Positions 1 to 11,160 of a stretch of 64,000 nucleotides of DNA are shown here, in pieces. A program made the translations under genes and the position numbers. A model generated the notes under the pieces. That model worked only from the letters and a program-made list of their open reading frames with translations. It was not told the origin of the DNA and made no database searches. The stretch's first letter is position 1; each line of letters begins with the position of its first letter. The DNA lies in contig NMRB01000114.1 in assembly GCA_002633025.1 (NCBI GenBank), forward strand, positions 521,266 to 585,265, read 5' to 3'. The stretch comes from Notospermus geniculatus (Eukaryota; Nemertea; Pilidiophora; Heteronemertea; Lineidae).

Positions 1-63
1 CCCATAACCCCGCAGAAAGCCCACGGGAATACATAAAAAGACACGCTGCCCCCACCTTAAGCC

Positions 64-414
64 CAGGCCCGGATCCAGGGGGGCACATGGGGCTAGTTTG
101 GTTCCCGAACCCACCGCTAGGGCTATGAGGCCCATAGCCCTAGCGGTGGGTTCGGGAACCAAACTACACATGGGGCATGTGCCCCCCCTATTTTTTGAGG
201 GGCAATGATTTTTTTACTGCATTTTTTGAAAATCGTCTATTATTTCATGTCTAAGATGCTGGGAAATCGCATCTCAGAGCTTTGATTTTTTCAAATTTTC
301 CCGGCGGAGGCCCCCCGGACCCCCCTTCATGTGCGCGGACCTGCGTAAGCGCCAACTGAGGGCTTGCCCTCAGGGTTGTGCCCCCCGTATTTCTAAACCC
401 TGGATCCGGCCCTG
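64..414. mobile_element. hAT-like non-autonomous TIR element with 5-bp target duplication AAGCC
   Basis: The terminal inverted repeats are CAGGCCCGGATCCAGGG at the left and its near complement at the right. AAGCC is repeated directly at 59-63 and 415-419. No transposase is encoded. The same ends and a 5-bp duplication recur at 6130 and 12503, so this is one family. CAGGG-type ends with a short duplication suggest hAT; that placement is inference. A 73-bp foldback (94-166) sits inside it. Confidence 0.8.
94..166. mobile_element. 73-bp foldback element nested in the hAT-like element
   Basis: Two 34-bp arms (94-127 and 133-166) are perfect reverse complements around a 5-nt loop. CACATGGGGC is repeated directly on both sides (84-93, 167-176), which looks like a 9-10 bp target duplication. 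A decayed relative lies at about 6434-6530. The whole element is essentially a hairpin with no coding capacity. Confidence 0.75.
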
Positions 415-535
415 AAGCCCTCCACTGCCTAGTGTGGTCCATGTGTCCTGCAAAAAGCCATTTGAAATGTCTTTCCCCGTGCGTCAAATTACCCAGCCAT
501 TAGGGGTGGGGATTGCAGAGTACCCTGCTTTATAG

Positions 536-1306
536 CAGGGGTTTCATTAGAAGCCGGCGACCGGCTCGGCGTCTGTTTCGGCCGTGATCGACGGCTACTT
601 CCCGCCAAGGTTTAGAAAAAAATTCTGCTCAAACATTGTCAAAATGCCAAGACACGCTTCCAAGTCGCTTGTCTTTTATCAACTGACGAATAAAACATAC
701 AATTCGCAACATGCCATGCCTCTGGACATCTTAAATTAACGCGTTCCGCCATCTGGTTTGACCAAGCTGCTTCCGACTTCGCCTCTTCGGTAGTGTTGGC
801 GCCAAAACCAATGATGACGCAAGCGCATGCTGTCCAGAAACAATGGCATCGCAGCGCCCCCCAAATCCTCACTGTGGCCATGTTGTGAACTAAACTCTTT
901 AGTTCGGAATTCGGCCAGAGCGGGGATTTTGGGGCGATGCGATCGATTCCTCGAATGTGCGCGGAAACGAACTAGAAGCACGTGTACGGCCGGGCAATTC
1001 AAAATTTAGTGACTGGGTCGCTGAAGTAAACGATGCAAAGGTACCAGTCCGGAATAAAGACAAAGACTGAGGGTTAGTTTGAGCAAAGGCAGGGCTAGGC
1101 CTACATGTGATGGTGGCAAATAAAATCAAGAATTTCAATGTTTTTTTATCTTGATTTTGGCAGAATCAATCATAACATGAAGCGCTTTCAGCACAGTATA
1201 AGGGTGGGTTTTTCCCCGTTTACGGTTCGGGGTGACAGGTGGTGTCTCCTGCTACTCGTTCAAGGTCTCCTGCTACTTTGCTCATGAAAAAATAATGAAA
1301 CCCCTG
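536..1306. mobile_element. TIR element, 771 bp, with 6-bp target duplication TTATAG
   Basis: The ends CAGGGGTTTCATTA and TAATGAAACCCCTG are perfect inverted repeats. TTATAG is repeated directly at 530-535 and 1307-1312. No intact open frame of transposase length is present. Related copies lie at 25915-26280 (partial) and 38939-40785 (longer and interrupted by other elements). Confidence 0.8.
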
Positions 1307-1559
1307 TTATAGGAGTGGGGATTGAAAAGTACCCAGCCAAAAGGGGTGGGGATTCGAAATTGCTGTTACCAGCTAAAAGGGGCTTATGAAAAAAGTGGAG
1401 TACCGGTACACTGATGTGCAACACACTTTATGGGGAGTGACCCCCACCCCCGGCACCTTTTCCACCTCTTCATTGATTTAAAGCTAAACTGCATGAACAA
1501 AAACAGGAGATTCCAGCTTTGAAAAAATACCACCACGCCACGGTGGTGATCAAGAGAAA

Positions 1560-1795
1560 TGCAAACGACCATATTCAAAACACCTCCAGAACACGATAGA
1601 CTACCAGGCTATTTGGTGGCGCCACTGGTATTCACCCTGGGACTGTCAATGGAGCAACATCGAGAGGTGGCGTCCAGTGACGTCTGCAGGTTGACGGCAT
1701 TCTGTTCTTTCCGAACCGGAGAGTGTAAAGTTGGTCACGCCATTCTATAGTATTCACTTCTTGTTGACATTTATGGTGTTATCCAAGCATAAGCC
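1560..1795 (+). repeat. dispersed repeat, inverted relative of 8955-9190
   Basis: About 230 bp matches the reverse complement of 8955-9190 with scattered differences. No inverted termini or coding function is evident. It may be an internal part of a larger element. The 1313-1559 stretch before it holds only short GGGGTGGGGATT-type repeats. Confidence 0.6.
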
Positions 1796-2039
1796 GTGGT
1801 TACACTACATAGAAATACCCGGGTTTTTTGACACCCGGGTCTAGCCCGGCTCTGAAAAATCCATCCTGAGATGAGGCCCGGTGCCCGTCAACACTACTCA
1901 AATTTTGTGACGGGGACCTAAATTAAGCCCTCCAAAAACCGTTCGAGCTCGGAGGGGGTTATTACACCGCGTTTTTAACAGGTGTGGACAGAAAAAACCC
2001 GGGTTCGACACGGGTTTTTTATGTAGTGTAACAAGGGCT
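1792..2039. mobile_element. palindromic TIR element (AGCCGTGGTTACACTACAT ends)
   Basis: The ends read AGCCGTGGTTACACTACAT and ATGTAGTGTAACAAGGGCT, and the interior is also largely self-complementary. A second copy in the opposite orientation lies at 60836-61068. No coding capacity. Confidence 0.75.
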
Positions 2040-2400
2040 ATAATTCGTTTTTCGTCAGATTTGGAAAACCTCCCTATTACATGTTTAACACCAAGGCCGC
2101 ATAAAAAAGATCGTCAATACATGTTTAACACCAAGGCCGCATACATGCAAAAGAGATCGTCAGTCGTGAATCCACTACAAAGTATAGGTTNATACAATAC
2201 GCTATGGAAATGAAGTCCAATTTCGTATTTCATAATTCGTTTTTCGTCAGATTTGGAAAACCTCCCTATTACATGTTTAACACCAAGGCCGCATAAAAAA
2301 GATCGTCAATACATGTTTAACACCAAGGCCGCATAAAAAAGATCGTCCGTCGTGAATCAACTACAACGTACAAAGTATAGGTTGCAGCACCTTTAGGCTA
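2036..2400. repeat. local direct repeat of about 190 bp
   Basis: The block beginning GGCTATAATTCG... near 2036 recurs from about 2229. Each carries two copies of a unit containing ACATGTTTAACACCAAGG. A single N lies at 2191. The TTCGTCAGATTTGGAAAACC portion resembles the termini of the TIR family at 47309, 54636 and 59607. Confidence 0.6.
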
Positions 2401-2924
2401 TTTTAACTCTTTTGCTTGGCGGGAAAACTGCCGCCGCATCGCTGGAATGATTGCATTGCCGCCAGGTTCCCAACTCACCCATATTCCCAGTCTCCGTGAA
2501 TCGATTCGCGCGTACAACGACTGTATACATGTAGGCCTAGTGTCCATCGGGCACAAAAAAAATAGTTTGTTTGCAGTGTCATTTTAGGCAATTAAACTTG
2601 TAGACTGGTCCCCTGTCGTACTGCTCCGTTCCTCCACTAGACTGAGTCACTCAGTCTCTTTCACGCATGCGCGAACTGCGCAGCATTACAGAGACTGAGA
2701 CCAACCTCAACAATTTTTGTTACGCGAATACCGAAAATCTGGTACCGATGCTGATTGGTCGATTTTGAATCCAGCTGTTTACAGCCATGCTGATTGGTCA
2801 TTGGGATCAGAAGATTGCAAAATGGCGGCGCTGTATCTAACGAACTTCAGTTCAGTCAGACAGAAGCAAAGCTTAGCAAGATCGCACCATGGAGGTCTTT
2901 CCCCGCAGCACTGATGATCTGATC
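2401..2924. other. unassigned stretch with promoter-like motifs
   Basis: Two CTGATTGGTC (CCAAT-type) sites near 2751 and 2790 precede AAAATGGCGGC (YY1-like) at about 2819 on the plus strand. The only frame from that ATG closes after 30 codons without a convincing donor, so no gene is called. A palindromic GCATGCGCGA lies near 2666. Confidence 0.25.
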
Positions 2925-3010
2925 CTCCATCAGTGACACTAAAGGAGATATACACAGGTCAGTCGTGTCGTCTTTATCGAGAAATTTGCCGAAGATCGAT
3001 GCCGCTGGGC
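2925..3010 (-). pseudogene. possible RecQ-helicase motif Ia remnant
   Basis: A minus-strand frame contains ISPLVSLMEDQI, which fits the SPLxSLMxDQ signature of RecQ-type helicases. The residues on either side do not continue the family, so at most a short remnant or partial exon is present. Chance similarity remains possible. Confidence 0.25.
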
Positions 3011-3476
3011 GGGAATGATCTCGCCATTGACGGGGCAGTCGTGCGCAAAGCAGCATCACAAAAGTTTTAGACGTTGTGGCCAGACCCTCGGTCTCGCAAC
3101 CGAGGGTCTGGCTGCGCGAGACTATTCCTCCACTACTAGAGGCGAGAACTACGACAAAGGACCAGTCTATAAAACTTGATGACTCACAGTGGCCTCTGGC
3201 GGTGAAAGTTGGTAGGCCTCCGGTGGCGAATGAGGAGGGCAACAGCAATTAGATACATGTATTAATTAGCCAAAAATACAGTAACACTATATTATTTAGA
3301 AAAATAAGTCCATAAGAATTTTAATTATCCATTTTCCCAAATCTGAGACAAATTTCAAGGTTTTGAATTATTTCCAATTTTACTTGACAATACAAATGTT
3401 TGAAGAGGTCGTTTTTATGTAAACCAATCAAGATATAATAGTGTGCATAAAGATATACCGAAGCCAAGTTAAACCG

Positions 3477-3870
3477 TCGAACCTGTCAGCGCATCCCGGC
3501 CTATTGGCTAGGATTGTGCAAAAAAAACACTTCGTGTGCGGTGCCGTTGCCGATGAGGTTTATCCGAGGCGCGGTTATTGCTGCCTGCGTTTCTGACAGG
3601 GGATTTATATTGAACCGTCGAACCTGTCAGCGCATCCCGGCCTATTGGCTAGGATGTGCAAAAAAACACGGTGCCGTTGCCAATGAGGTTTATCCGAGGC
3701 ACGGTTATTGCTGTCTACGTTCCCGACAGGGGATTTATATTGAACCTGTCAGCGCATCCCGGCCTATTGGCTAGGATGTGCAAAAAACACTCGGTGTGCG
3801 GTGCCGTTGCCAATGAGGTTTATCCGAGGCGCGGTTATTGCTGCCTGCGTTTCTGACAGGGGATTAATAT
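3477..3870 (+). repeat. tandem repeat, three units of about 122-141 bp
   Basis: The word GTCAGCGCATCCCGGCC starts at 3485, 3626 and 3748. Each unit also carries GAGGTTTATCCGAGGC and a TTCTGACAGGGGATT-type end. Short open frames in several phases are by-products. The 3011-3476 stretch before it holds a small hairpin (about 3079-3110) and nothing else recognised. Confidence 0.8.
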
Positions 3871-4040
3871 TGGTCGGTGGACGTCCTGCGAATGCGGGAC
3901 ACATGTCTGCCGACCGGTCGGTGGACGTCCCGTCGATGCCGGGGATCTGCCGGCCAGCGGTTACAGCGACTGTAAGTCAGTTGTCCTATCTGTGGATTCT
4001 GCCTGATGCTGCCGACCGTTACATCTGGTGTAGTTTATAG

Positions 4041-4429
4041 TTAAAGCGAATGGCTCGCGGGGTTTGTTTACATTTTTGGTGGTACCTTCCATAGAGAGTG
4101 AATCTAGCCTCCAGGGAAAGCCGTGCCCCAGCCATATGCAACACCTGTGCAAATATGCGAATGTAAACACTGGGGACGAGGTTCCAGTAAAAATTTGTTA
4201 AAATGGGTTAATGACGTTTTCAAATTCAGTAGGTCAAGATGTACATTTTGTACTATTCCCATTGATTTTGAAGCGGCAGATTTTGCAGAATGCGCCTCCG
4301 AAGTTTGGCTGTGTAATGCATTTCCCATTAAACTAAAATCCTTCTTTTGCCTTTTTCTCAAAATGCTGCTTGATATCGATGACCAACTGTCATGGCGCCA
4401 CAACAAACCCCGCGAGCCATTCGCTTTAA
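4041..4429. mobile_element. TIR element of about 390 bp
   Basis: The ends TTAAAGCGAATGGCTCGCGG and its reverse complement (about 4400-4429) are near-perfect inverted repeats. A 130-codon open frame crosses it, but no domain is recognisable and the frame runs through both termini, so I do not call a gene. Confidence 0.7.
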
Positions 4430-5417
4430 ACGGTAGGAGTGTCTGGGTAATGCTCCAAGGATCAGACATGGGCGTGTTGCACTATTCCTCACCTAACCCT
4501 AACAATAACCCTTAACATTAACACTAACAGTGGGGGATTGTGCAAAGCCAATTCGTCTGGTCCTTATTTTTGCCCTCGTACTCCGAGTTCAACATGTAAA
4601 TGAAAGCTGGATGGCTTCCTGTTTTTAAATAATAAAGAACAGAATGTGCCTGACAGGCGTTTTTTACTGGTCAGTGGACGTCGCGTGTCTGCGGGTAGGC
4701 CTACCGGTTGCAGGTGTCCCGTCTTCGGGCGGTTGATTCCCGCCCGTGTTTTTTTCTGTTCGGGTAGTTGAACAGTTAACACCTGGGAAGCCCCCCTCAG
4801 TATAAATGGGCGAGATTTTTTCTTCAGGAAGTGACGTTATTTTCGCACCAGATCACTTCTTGTCACAAGGGTTTATTGAGTTCGAATCAACGAAAAGTTC
4901 GTTCGATTATTCGTTTATTTCGTAAACTACAAATTGTACAATCGTGCAAGGTGATTTGCTATTTACAATTCGTGCAAAGTGCATTGATGAAGTTGAAAAC
5001 CCGAAAAGCAACCAATTTATTTAAAACTGATAATTTCCTAAGGTCCAAAACTTGTTTGCATTTTATCTCAGTGTCCATCACGTTTAATCCACCCTCTCCC
5101 TAAAAAAATTAAAGATACTCGCCCTTAGCCTGTTTCTCTGAATTTTAGTCATTGAGCTCACACTTGCTCCTTAAAATTACCAATACTTTCCCTTTAAAAT
5201 TTTAATTTCGTTCTCCCATACTTTAATCTTTCCAACAATTTTCCCTATGATCTGGTCCCAGTAGGCCTACTTTGTTTCCCCACCAAACTCCCAAAATTTT
5301 AACCTCTCTTTTAACATTTCTTGGCCGAAACGAAAATATTCTGACAGCAGTATTCTTTAGCAGAGTAAATAAATATATCTTTATTCGTAGATATACTACA
5401 CATAAGTAATAGGCCTA
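4430..5417. other. no gene seen
   Basis: AT-rich sequence. A GACGTC-containing inverted motif near 4672-4770 resembles 3870-4000. The CCTAAC/CCCTTAAC words near 4491-4530 are too few and irregular for a telomere-type array. No exon with credible splice sites was found. Confidence 0.4.
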
Positions 5418-5455
5418 CAATACACATAATACAATACAATACAATACAATACAAC
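5418..5455 (+). repeat. microsatellite, ATACA-type
   Basis: A pentanucleotide run of AATAC/TACAA units immediately precedes the left arm of the large inverted repeat. Confidence 0.8.
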
Positions 5456-6129
5456 TTGCCACGCCCCCTTTTCCATCAGGCTTAAAACCGTGCGTTAAAG
5501 AGAAAGATAGTGACGATATAGAGTGACGTGCCCCCCCCCCTCGAAAAAATGCCAGGAGATCCAATCTGACCAATGGACCATCTCATGGTGATGGTTCACG
5601 GTCGACCCGCAAGGAAGAGGCGAAGGGACCAGGTACTATACATGTAGTACCAGGCCCCTTGCTCGGGTCTAGACTGGAAATCCCGGTCTTTCACGGGAGG
5701 CCAGCCCGATCAACCCGAGTGAACATCATGGTGTAAATTATTTCCACAAAAGTTTATATGTTTCTTGGTCCGAACGAAAATATTTTCGACGTTGTATCTT
5801 TCACAAAGTACAAAATTTGATATCGTTATTCATAGATATACTAAGTAATATACAGTAAACATTCTTATTTAATTGGTTTTGAAAAATATGAGAAAGAATG
5901 CTGCGAGGCGAGATGGCGACTAGTCCTCTGTGCTTATACATGTATATGATCAAACTCCTCACAGCGCGAAGTTGTGGTGATGTAGTCCCCACTCTTCCAA
6001 CGAGCCATCATGAATGCTGATAAAATTTCCCCCTTTTCAGTCTCACTTTCAGTTATTTCAGCCATTTTCTTGCTACCTCTCTACGTCTGCCTGCCGCTTG
6101 CACTGGTATTCTTCCATTTTCTATCCGAT

Positions 6130-6406
6130 CAGGCGCGGATCCAGAGGGGGGTCGTGACCTCCCCTGCTCGCCACTACCAATTGTTTTTTCCCAATAATTT
6201 CCGACAATAAGAAAAAATGCGAGAATACAGCTTCTGTTTTGATACTGAGATGCCAGGAAATCGCGTCTACGACCTTCTACATTTCAAAATTTTCTGGCGA
6301 GGCCCCCCAGATCCCCCGACGGGGCGGGTATCTTCGCCGCCCGCCTGAAACGACCGCCCTCGGCCGCCCTGACCCCCCTCTGCCCAAAATCCTGGATCCG
6401 CGCCTG
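6130..6406. mobile_element. hAT-like non-autonomous element, 277 bp, target duplication CCGAT
   Basis: The ends are CAGGCGCGGATCCAG and CTGGATCCGCGCCTG. CCGAT is repeated directly at 6125-6129 and 6407-6411. Same family as 64-414 and 12503-12908. It lies in the spacer of the large inverted repeat. Confidence 0.85.
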
Positions 6407-6433
6407 CCGATCGAAGCGTGCACGCCGAGTCGT

Positions 6434-6530
6434 TGAGCTAGTTTGGTTGCCCAACCCATCGCTAGGGATAGCCCTAGCGGTCGGTTCGGGAACCAAGAAA
6501 ATAGATTGGTTCCTCGATCCACCGCTAGGA
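6434..6530. mobile_element. decayed foldback related to 94-166
   Basis: It contains AGTTTGGTTGCCCAACCC followed by a partly complementary CTAGCGGTCGGTTCGGGAAC, then a third partial arm. The hairpin is degraded compared with the perfect copy near the window start. Confidence 0.5.
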
Positions 6531-7397
6531 TTTGATGATACCGCGGTTGGCAGAGACCGGGGACCAGTCTAGCAAGAAAATGGCTGAAATAAGCCGGAAA
6601 AGTGGGATATCAGCATGTCCTGTAGGTCAGGCTGCTCTTTTGGAACTTTTATGTGAGCACACGAACGAAATCAGAAGTTTAAATACTACATGGATAGCTC
6701 GTCGGAAGAATGGAGACTAGGTGGCGCTGTGAGGAGTTTGATAGTTCAAGTACAAAGGACTAGCCGCCATCTCGTCTTGCAGCCATCTGAGATATAAACC
6801 TAAATATTAATTATTCCTTTTAATAATTTTCAAAACTAATTATATAAGAATGTTTACTGTATATTACTTAATATATCTATGAATAAAGATATCAAATTTA
6901 TTGTACTTTGTGAAAGATACAGCGCCGAAAATATTTTCGTTCGGACCAAGAAACTGATACACTTTTGTGGAAATATATTACACCACGATGTTCACTCGGG
7001 TTGATCGGGTTGGCCTCCCGTGAAAGGCCGGGATATCCAGTCTAGACCCGAGCAAGGGCCCTGGTACTATACCTGTGTCCCTTCGCCTCCTCCTAGCGGG
7101 TCGATCATGAACCATCACCATGGAGATGGTCCATTGATCAGATTGGATCTCCTGGCATTTTTTCGAGGCGGGGCCACGTCACTCTATATCTCACTCTCAA
7201 AACATAGTGTTTTTATACTATTATATCAAACCTTTCTCTTTGGAGGCATGGTTTTAAGCCTGATGGAAAGGGGTCGTGGCAAGTTGGCCCCTCCCCCCCC
7301 CTTCCCCCGGTTCGGCAAAACTTTTCCTAATATTTTCGAGATTGTGAAAGATTCATGGTGTTTAGGGGCTTCAATTATGTAATAGCGTTGACCTGAT

Positions 7398-7525
7398 TAC
7401 ACCAGCGCCACCTAACGACAATTCAAGGAACTAACAACACCACTGCCGCCTATTGACAATTCAAGGAACTAACTGTCAGGTAAGCCCCACCTAACGACAA
7501 TTAAAGGAACCAACAACTGCCACCT
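7398..7525 (+). repeat. tandem repeat, about three units of 40-55 bp
   Basis: GCCACCTAACGACAATTCAA-like units followed by GGAACTAACAAC recur three times with indels. A weaker relative is seen near 21975-22030. Confidence 0.6.
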
Positions 7526-7759
7526 CGACACCTGTTGTGTCTTTGTATTTAGGTTTTGGAACTCAGCGTCAATGAAATACACACCCCTTAGACAAAGCAA
7601 TGCATTGTCCGTGTGCCAGTGAGACGTTCAATAGATTGGCAGGCAAGGTGTGACTTGACAATGTTGAGTGACACACAGAGAAACAATGCCTGTGTTTCCC
7701 AGTGTGTTGTACAACAATGAGAACCATTGTTAAATGGCCACATTGAAATACTAAACATT

Positions 7760-8122
7760 ACCACGCTGGTGATTCAAACACACAATTATTTCATTCGTAC
7801 GCGAAGTCGTTCATGGATAACTATTGTGCTTGTCGTATTTGCAGTTCATCAGGGGCGACCGCCACGAAACCAGCACCAACGGAGCCTAACAGAGAAATTC
7901 TGTAATGGTAAAAGCCATTGCATACCTCTCTGTTAGGCACTGTTAGTGCTATCGACGTTTCGCGGCGGCCCGCCCTGGTAAATGGAAGGGGTGACAGGTG
8001 ATTACAAAATAAGCTGTCACCCCTTCTATTTGCCGAAACAACTGCAAAAACAGCAATAGTTAATGCAGGAGTAAAATCGCGTACGAAAAAAAAAGATTTT
8101 TAGGTTTGAATCACCAGCGTGA
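7760..8122. mobile_element. TIR element with internal hairpins
   Basis: The left end ACCACGCTGGTGATTCAAAC and the right end (near 8103-8122) are inverted repeats, followed by matching CGTACGCG blocks. The interior holds two further hairpins, including GGGGTGACAG/CTGTCACCCC near 7988-8028. No coding frame of note. Confidence 0.7.
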
Positions 8123-8954
8123 TTACATCTACCGTTCTGATAGGAAACTCCGGGCCGGATCCAATCAGAACTCGAATACAAATGATTTGTCGTTTTTGCA
8201 AGAAACAACACAATATTTGGTAAAGATACAGTTTATTTAAACACTTCAACGTACATTTACATTTGCCTACAAGAGCATACAACGGAAAAGCTTCTGTGTT
8301 GTGACAGAGCCTGATAGACTCAGTATGACCCATAGGAACCTGAGTGTGAGGTTGGCATTAGGTAAACAGGGCCTTAGAGAATATGTTGCATAAATACACC
8401 TTCCCATTTTGGCTAATTTTACATAATCTTACATCACCTGCTTAATCTGAGCCACTGACCTAATTGCACCTCGCACCCCTCTGGTTATAAGTGAACCATT
8501 CCAATCCTCTACAGAATAAGCACTCAATGCATAATGGTTACGGCCCATCTATTAAATGTAATGGTCAGGATTCTTTAGTGCTTTCGCCCAGTTAAAATAT
8601 ATATGGTACAATGACAAAAACTTCGGTATCAACAAATAATAAACCGCTCGTCTGACTTTCAGAAACTCCATTTGGTATCATTGTAAACATGTTGCATATA
8701 AATCTTATTTGATTTCTTTTGCCATAGTTTCATTATTTGAATATATTTTCACAGAAATGCAATGTACTTGGTCTGAGCAGTAATACATACATGACTTGCG
8801 CGATGTGTGTGTATTTGTAGAAAGAATATTTAATTAATTATGGTAATTATGGCAAAAGGAATAAAATAAGAATTGTCCTCAACATATATGTAATGATATC
8901 TGATGACGTTGATGTACGTCAAATGAGTGTTGTATTGTTTTTGAATGCATTAAT
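8123..8954. other. no gene seen
   Basis: AT-rich unique-looking sequence between two repeats. I found no exon, SINE head or inverted terminus I could support. Confidence 0.4.
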
Positions 8955-9190
8955 GTTTTCGACTGGTGCTTGGATTACACCATAAATGTCAACAAGAAGT
9001 GAACACTATAGAATGGTGACCAACTTTACACTCCGGTTCGGAAAGAACATGATGCCGTCGACCAGCAGACGTCATTGGACGCCGTCTCTCAATATTGCTC
9101 CATTGACAGACCCAGGGTGAATACAGTGGCGCCACCAAATAGCCTGGTAGTCTATCATGTTCTGGAGGCACTTTGAAAGTGCGACGGAGA
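8955..9190 (-). repeat. dispersed repeat, inverted relative of 1560-1795
   Basis: Aligns with the reverse complement of 1560-1795 over about 230 bp, including the CCAAATAGCCTGGTAGTCTA region. It runs into a GGACGCTGCACCACCGTAAC tail ending in the hairpin described next. Confidence 0.6.
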
Positions 9191-9236
9191 ACGGACGCTG
9201 CACCACCGTAACAGCTCACCCCGGTGAGCTAAAAAT
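9191..9236 (+). repeat. 3' tail of the 145-bp-monomer repeat family with terminal hairpin
   Basis: It carries an ACGGACGCTGCACC tail, then CAGCTCACCCCGGTGAGCT as a hairpin, then AAAAA. Only the tail is present here. Fuller copies lie at 12185, 28985, 38019 and 49301. Confidence 0.6.
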
Positions 9237-9300
9237 TCTCAAATCTACTCATTTTACACATGATTTTATACAGTCAAATCAATACCGAGTAGCTTGTTAA

Positions 9301-9595
9301 AGGCGCTCTAGTTCGAATTGTAAACATTATGGTTTGTTTATTTACTTGGTTGATTATAATAGTTACTTTTCCTGCAGACAGGTGGCAGCACCATGTATAA
9401 AACACATTAATGTCATCTATTTTTATATCTATCTTGATAAATATTCTTGTAACTGAAATATATTTATGATTTTACGCTCAAAAACAAACAAAAGGTTGTG
9501 AAAGGCGAGATTTAATTCGATTTTATCCAATTGTTAGTACCAGAAGTTGACAATAGGTGGCACACCATAATGTTTCAATTCGAACTAGAGTGCCT
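9301..9595. mobile_element. TIR element with TTAA target duplication
   Basis: TTAA flanks both sides (9297-9300, 9596-9599). The ends AGGCGCTCTAGTTCGAATTG and its near complement form terminal repeats of about 30 bp. A TTAA duplication is typical of piggyBac- and Kolobok-type elements; which one is unknown because no transposase is present. Confidence 0.75.
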
Positions 9596-9774
9596 TTAAG
9601 TGTCCACTATTGATACAAATAACTCACACACAAGGTCTAAATTATCACTAATCAGACATCCGCCATAGAACTGACTCAACCTACCCCAGAGAGTGCAATC
9701 TTTACACTCTACCCCAGAGATGAACCCAGCAAAGACCCGCACATCTCCTGTTAGCACATCTTTTTAGCATGACT

Positions 9775-10287
9775 TAGGCCAGACTTTTTTTATTGGTTGG
9801 TTTGCGGATTTTTCTGTCAGTTCATGTGGAGAGGAGGTCGGAAAAAAATAAAACTTTATTTTCACAGTTCTCAAAAATTTGTGACTTCAATTTCAGGGAG
9901 GAGGATCATAAAAAAATAAATATTTATATGAAAGTAAAGTTTCCCAGCAACTTGTATGATTGATGACGTCACGTAGCTCCCTCTTTATTATGATTCTTGT
10001 ATGCAAATGAACCTCCTCATCCAGCCTGCAAAGATCACTGCCCGCACAAGACATGCAAAGATCGACGCCACAAATAGTTCCTGTGAAAAAATTCTAATTG
10101 CAAACAGATAATTGGAGCGGAGGGCGGGAAAAAAATAAAATTAATTTTTTAATTTTTTTCAATTTTTGCAAGATTTCTGAGCGGAGGACACAGAGAAATT
10201 GAAAAAATGTGCTTTTATTTTTTTTATATTTCTTCCGTTTTCCATAGCGGAGGGTCCGTGAACCAACCAATAAAAAAGGTCTGGCCT
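9775..10287. mobile_element. TIR element with GGCCAGAC ends, about 510 bp
   Basis: The left end contains AGGCCAGACTTTTTTTATTG and the right end contains CAATAAAAAAGGTCTGGCCT, followed inward by matching GGTTGGTT/AACCAACC blocks. A related copy of the right half lies at about 27062-27200. Confidence 0.65.
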
Positions 10288-10578
10288 TACAAAAATTTTC
10301 AGTACAAGAAAATTCCAGATACAAATCACCTTCACAAATGGAAGACTACGTGCGTGTCGAGGATTTTGAGCAGAGGGGGTCCAGGGGATCGAGCGTCGTC
10401 GAGGATGGAACCAGAGGGGAGCGCGACCCCCTCGCGTAGGAAATTTTGTAAAATCTCCACACCGAAGACTCCATTTCCCGGCATTTCAGCCTTGAACATA
10501 GTAGGGGAGCCAAGCCAGGAAATAGTGAATAAAGGTTGCACAAAAAGATATACAATTGCTGTTAACATTTTTTGGTAG
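10288..10578 (+). mobile_element. transposon segment ending ACATTTTTTGGTAGG
   Basis: Contains the GAGCAGAGGGGGTCCAGGGG block found again at 27250 and a right part whose reverse complement is at 26278-26370. The 10.5-kb copy is continuous where the later copies are split, but lacks a 41-bp segment present in both of them. Confidence 0.55.
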
Positions 10579-10587
10579 GTATATCTG

Positions 10588-11160
10588 TTCTACATAAGAA
10601 TTGGGAGGACTGCTCGGTCATCTCTCTTGCGAACTCCTGTTATGGACCCTTTTATAGTTTGCTACTGACTTTATCATTGGGCTGGTGGACTCGATTTTGT
10701 ACAGGGGCAGAGGAACCAATGTACAGCTATCTTCTGAATGGTTGGGTTTAGACCCTATAAATGTATTACTAACAGATAGAAATATGGGGACAGTGAATCA
10801 AATAAACATGGTCTTAAATATTTTCAATTGCTACATTCACCTTATTTTATACCTCCATGCTACATTGCAGTTTTAATGTAAAATTACACATATCGGACCA
10901 AATACCCCAAAAGTGATTTCCACTTGCCAAAAGCAATTAAGAACATCCTTGGCTGATTCAGAGGCACCATATTTCTATCTGTTGGTAATACATTTATAGA
11001 GTCTAAACCCAACCATTCAGAAGTTAGCTGTACATTGGTTTCCATGCCCCTGTACAAAACCAAGTCCACCAGTCCAATGATAAAGTCAGTAGCAAACTAT
11101 AAAATGGTCCATAACAGGAGTTCGCAAGAGAGATGACCGAGCAGTCCTCCCAATTCTTAT
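10588..11160. repeat. inverted repeat of about 230-245 bp arms abutting the assembly gap
   Basis: The arm at 10588-10832 is the reverse complement of 10928-11160 with a few percent divergence and a loop of about 95 bp. The right arm ends exactly at the N run. Open frames read through each arm, but no domain is recognised. Confidence 0.8.

Larger units (their letters stand above)
5456..7290. repeat. large imperfect inverted repeat, about 560-600 bp arms
   Basis: The left arm (about 5456-6011) and right arm (about 6690-7290) are reverse complements with moderate divergence and indels. Shared landmarks are a CCAATCTGACCAATGG-type region, the AGTCTAGACCCGAGCAAGG region and a CGAAAATATTTTCG stretch. 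The spacer of about 680 bp includes an intact hAT-like insertion (6130-6406). This looks like an old long-TIR element or an inverted duplication. No transposase frame was seen. Confidence 0.75.

Noticed and set aside
2819-2914. Plus-strand ATG with YY1-like motif (MAALYLTNFSSVRQKQSLAR...) as a gene start
   Set aside because: The frame ends after 30 codons with no usable donor before the stop.
4491-4530. Telomere-like CCTAAC repeats
   Set aside because: Only a few irregular units; not a telomeric array.
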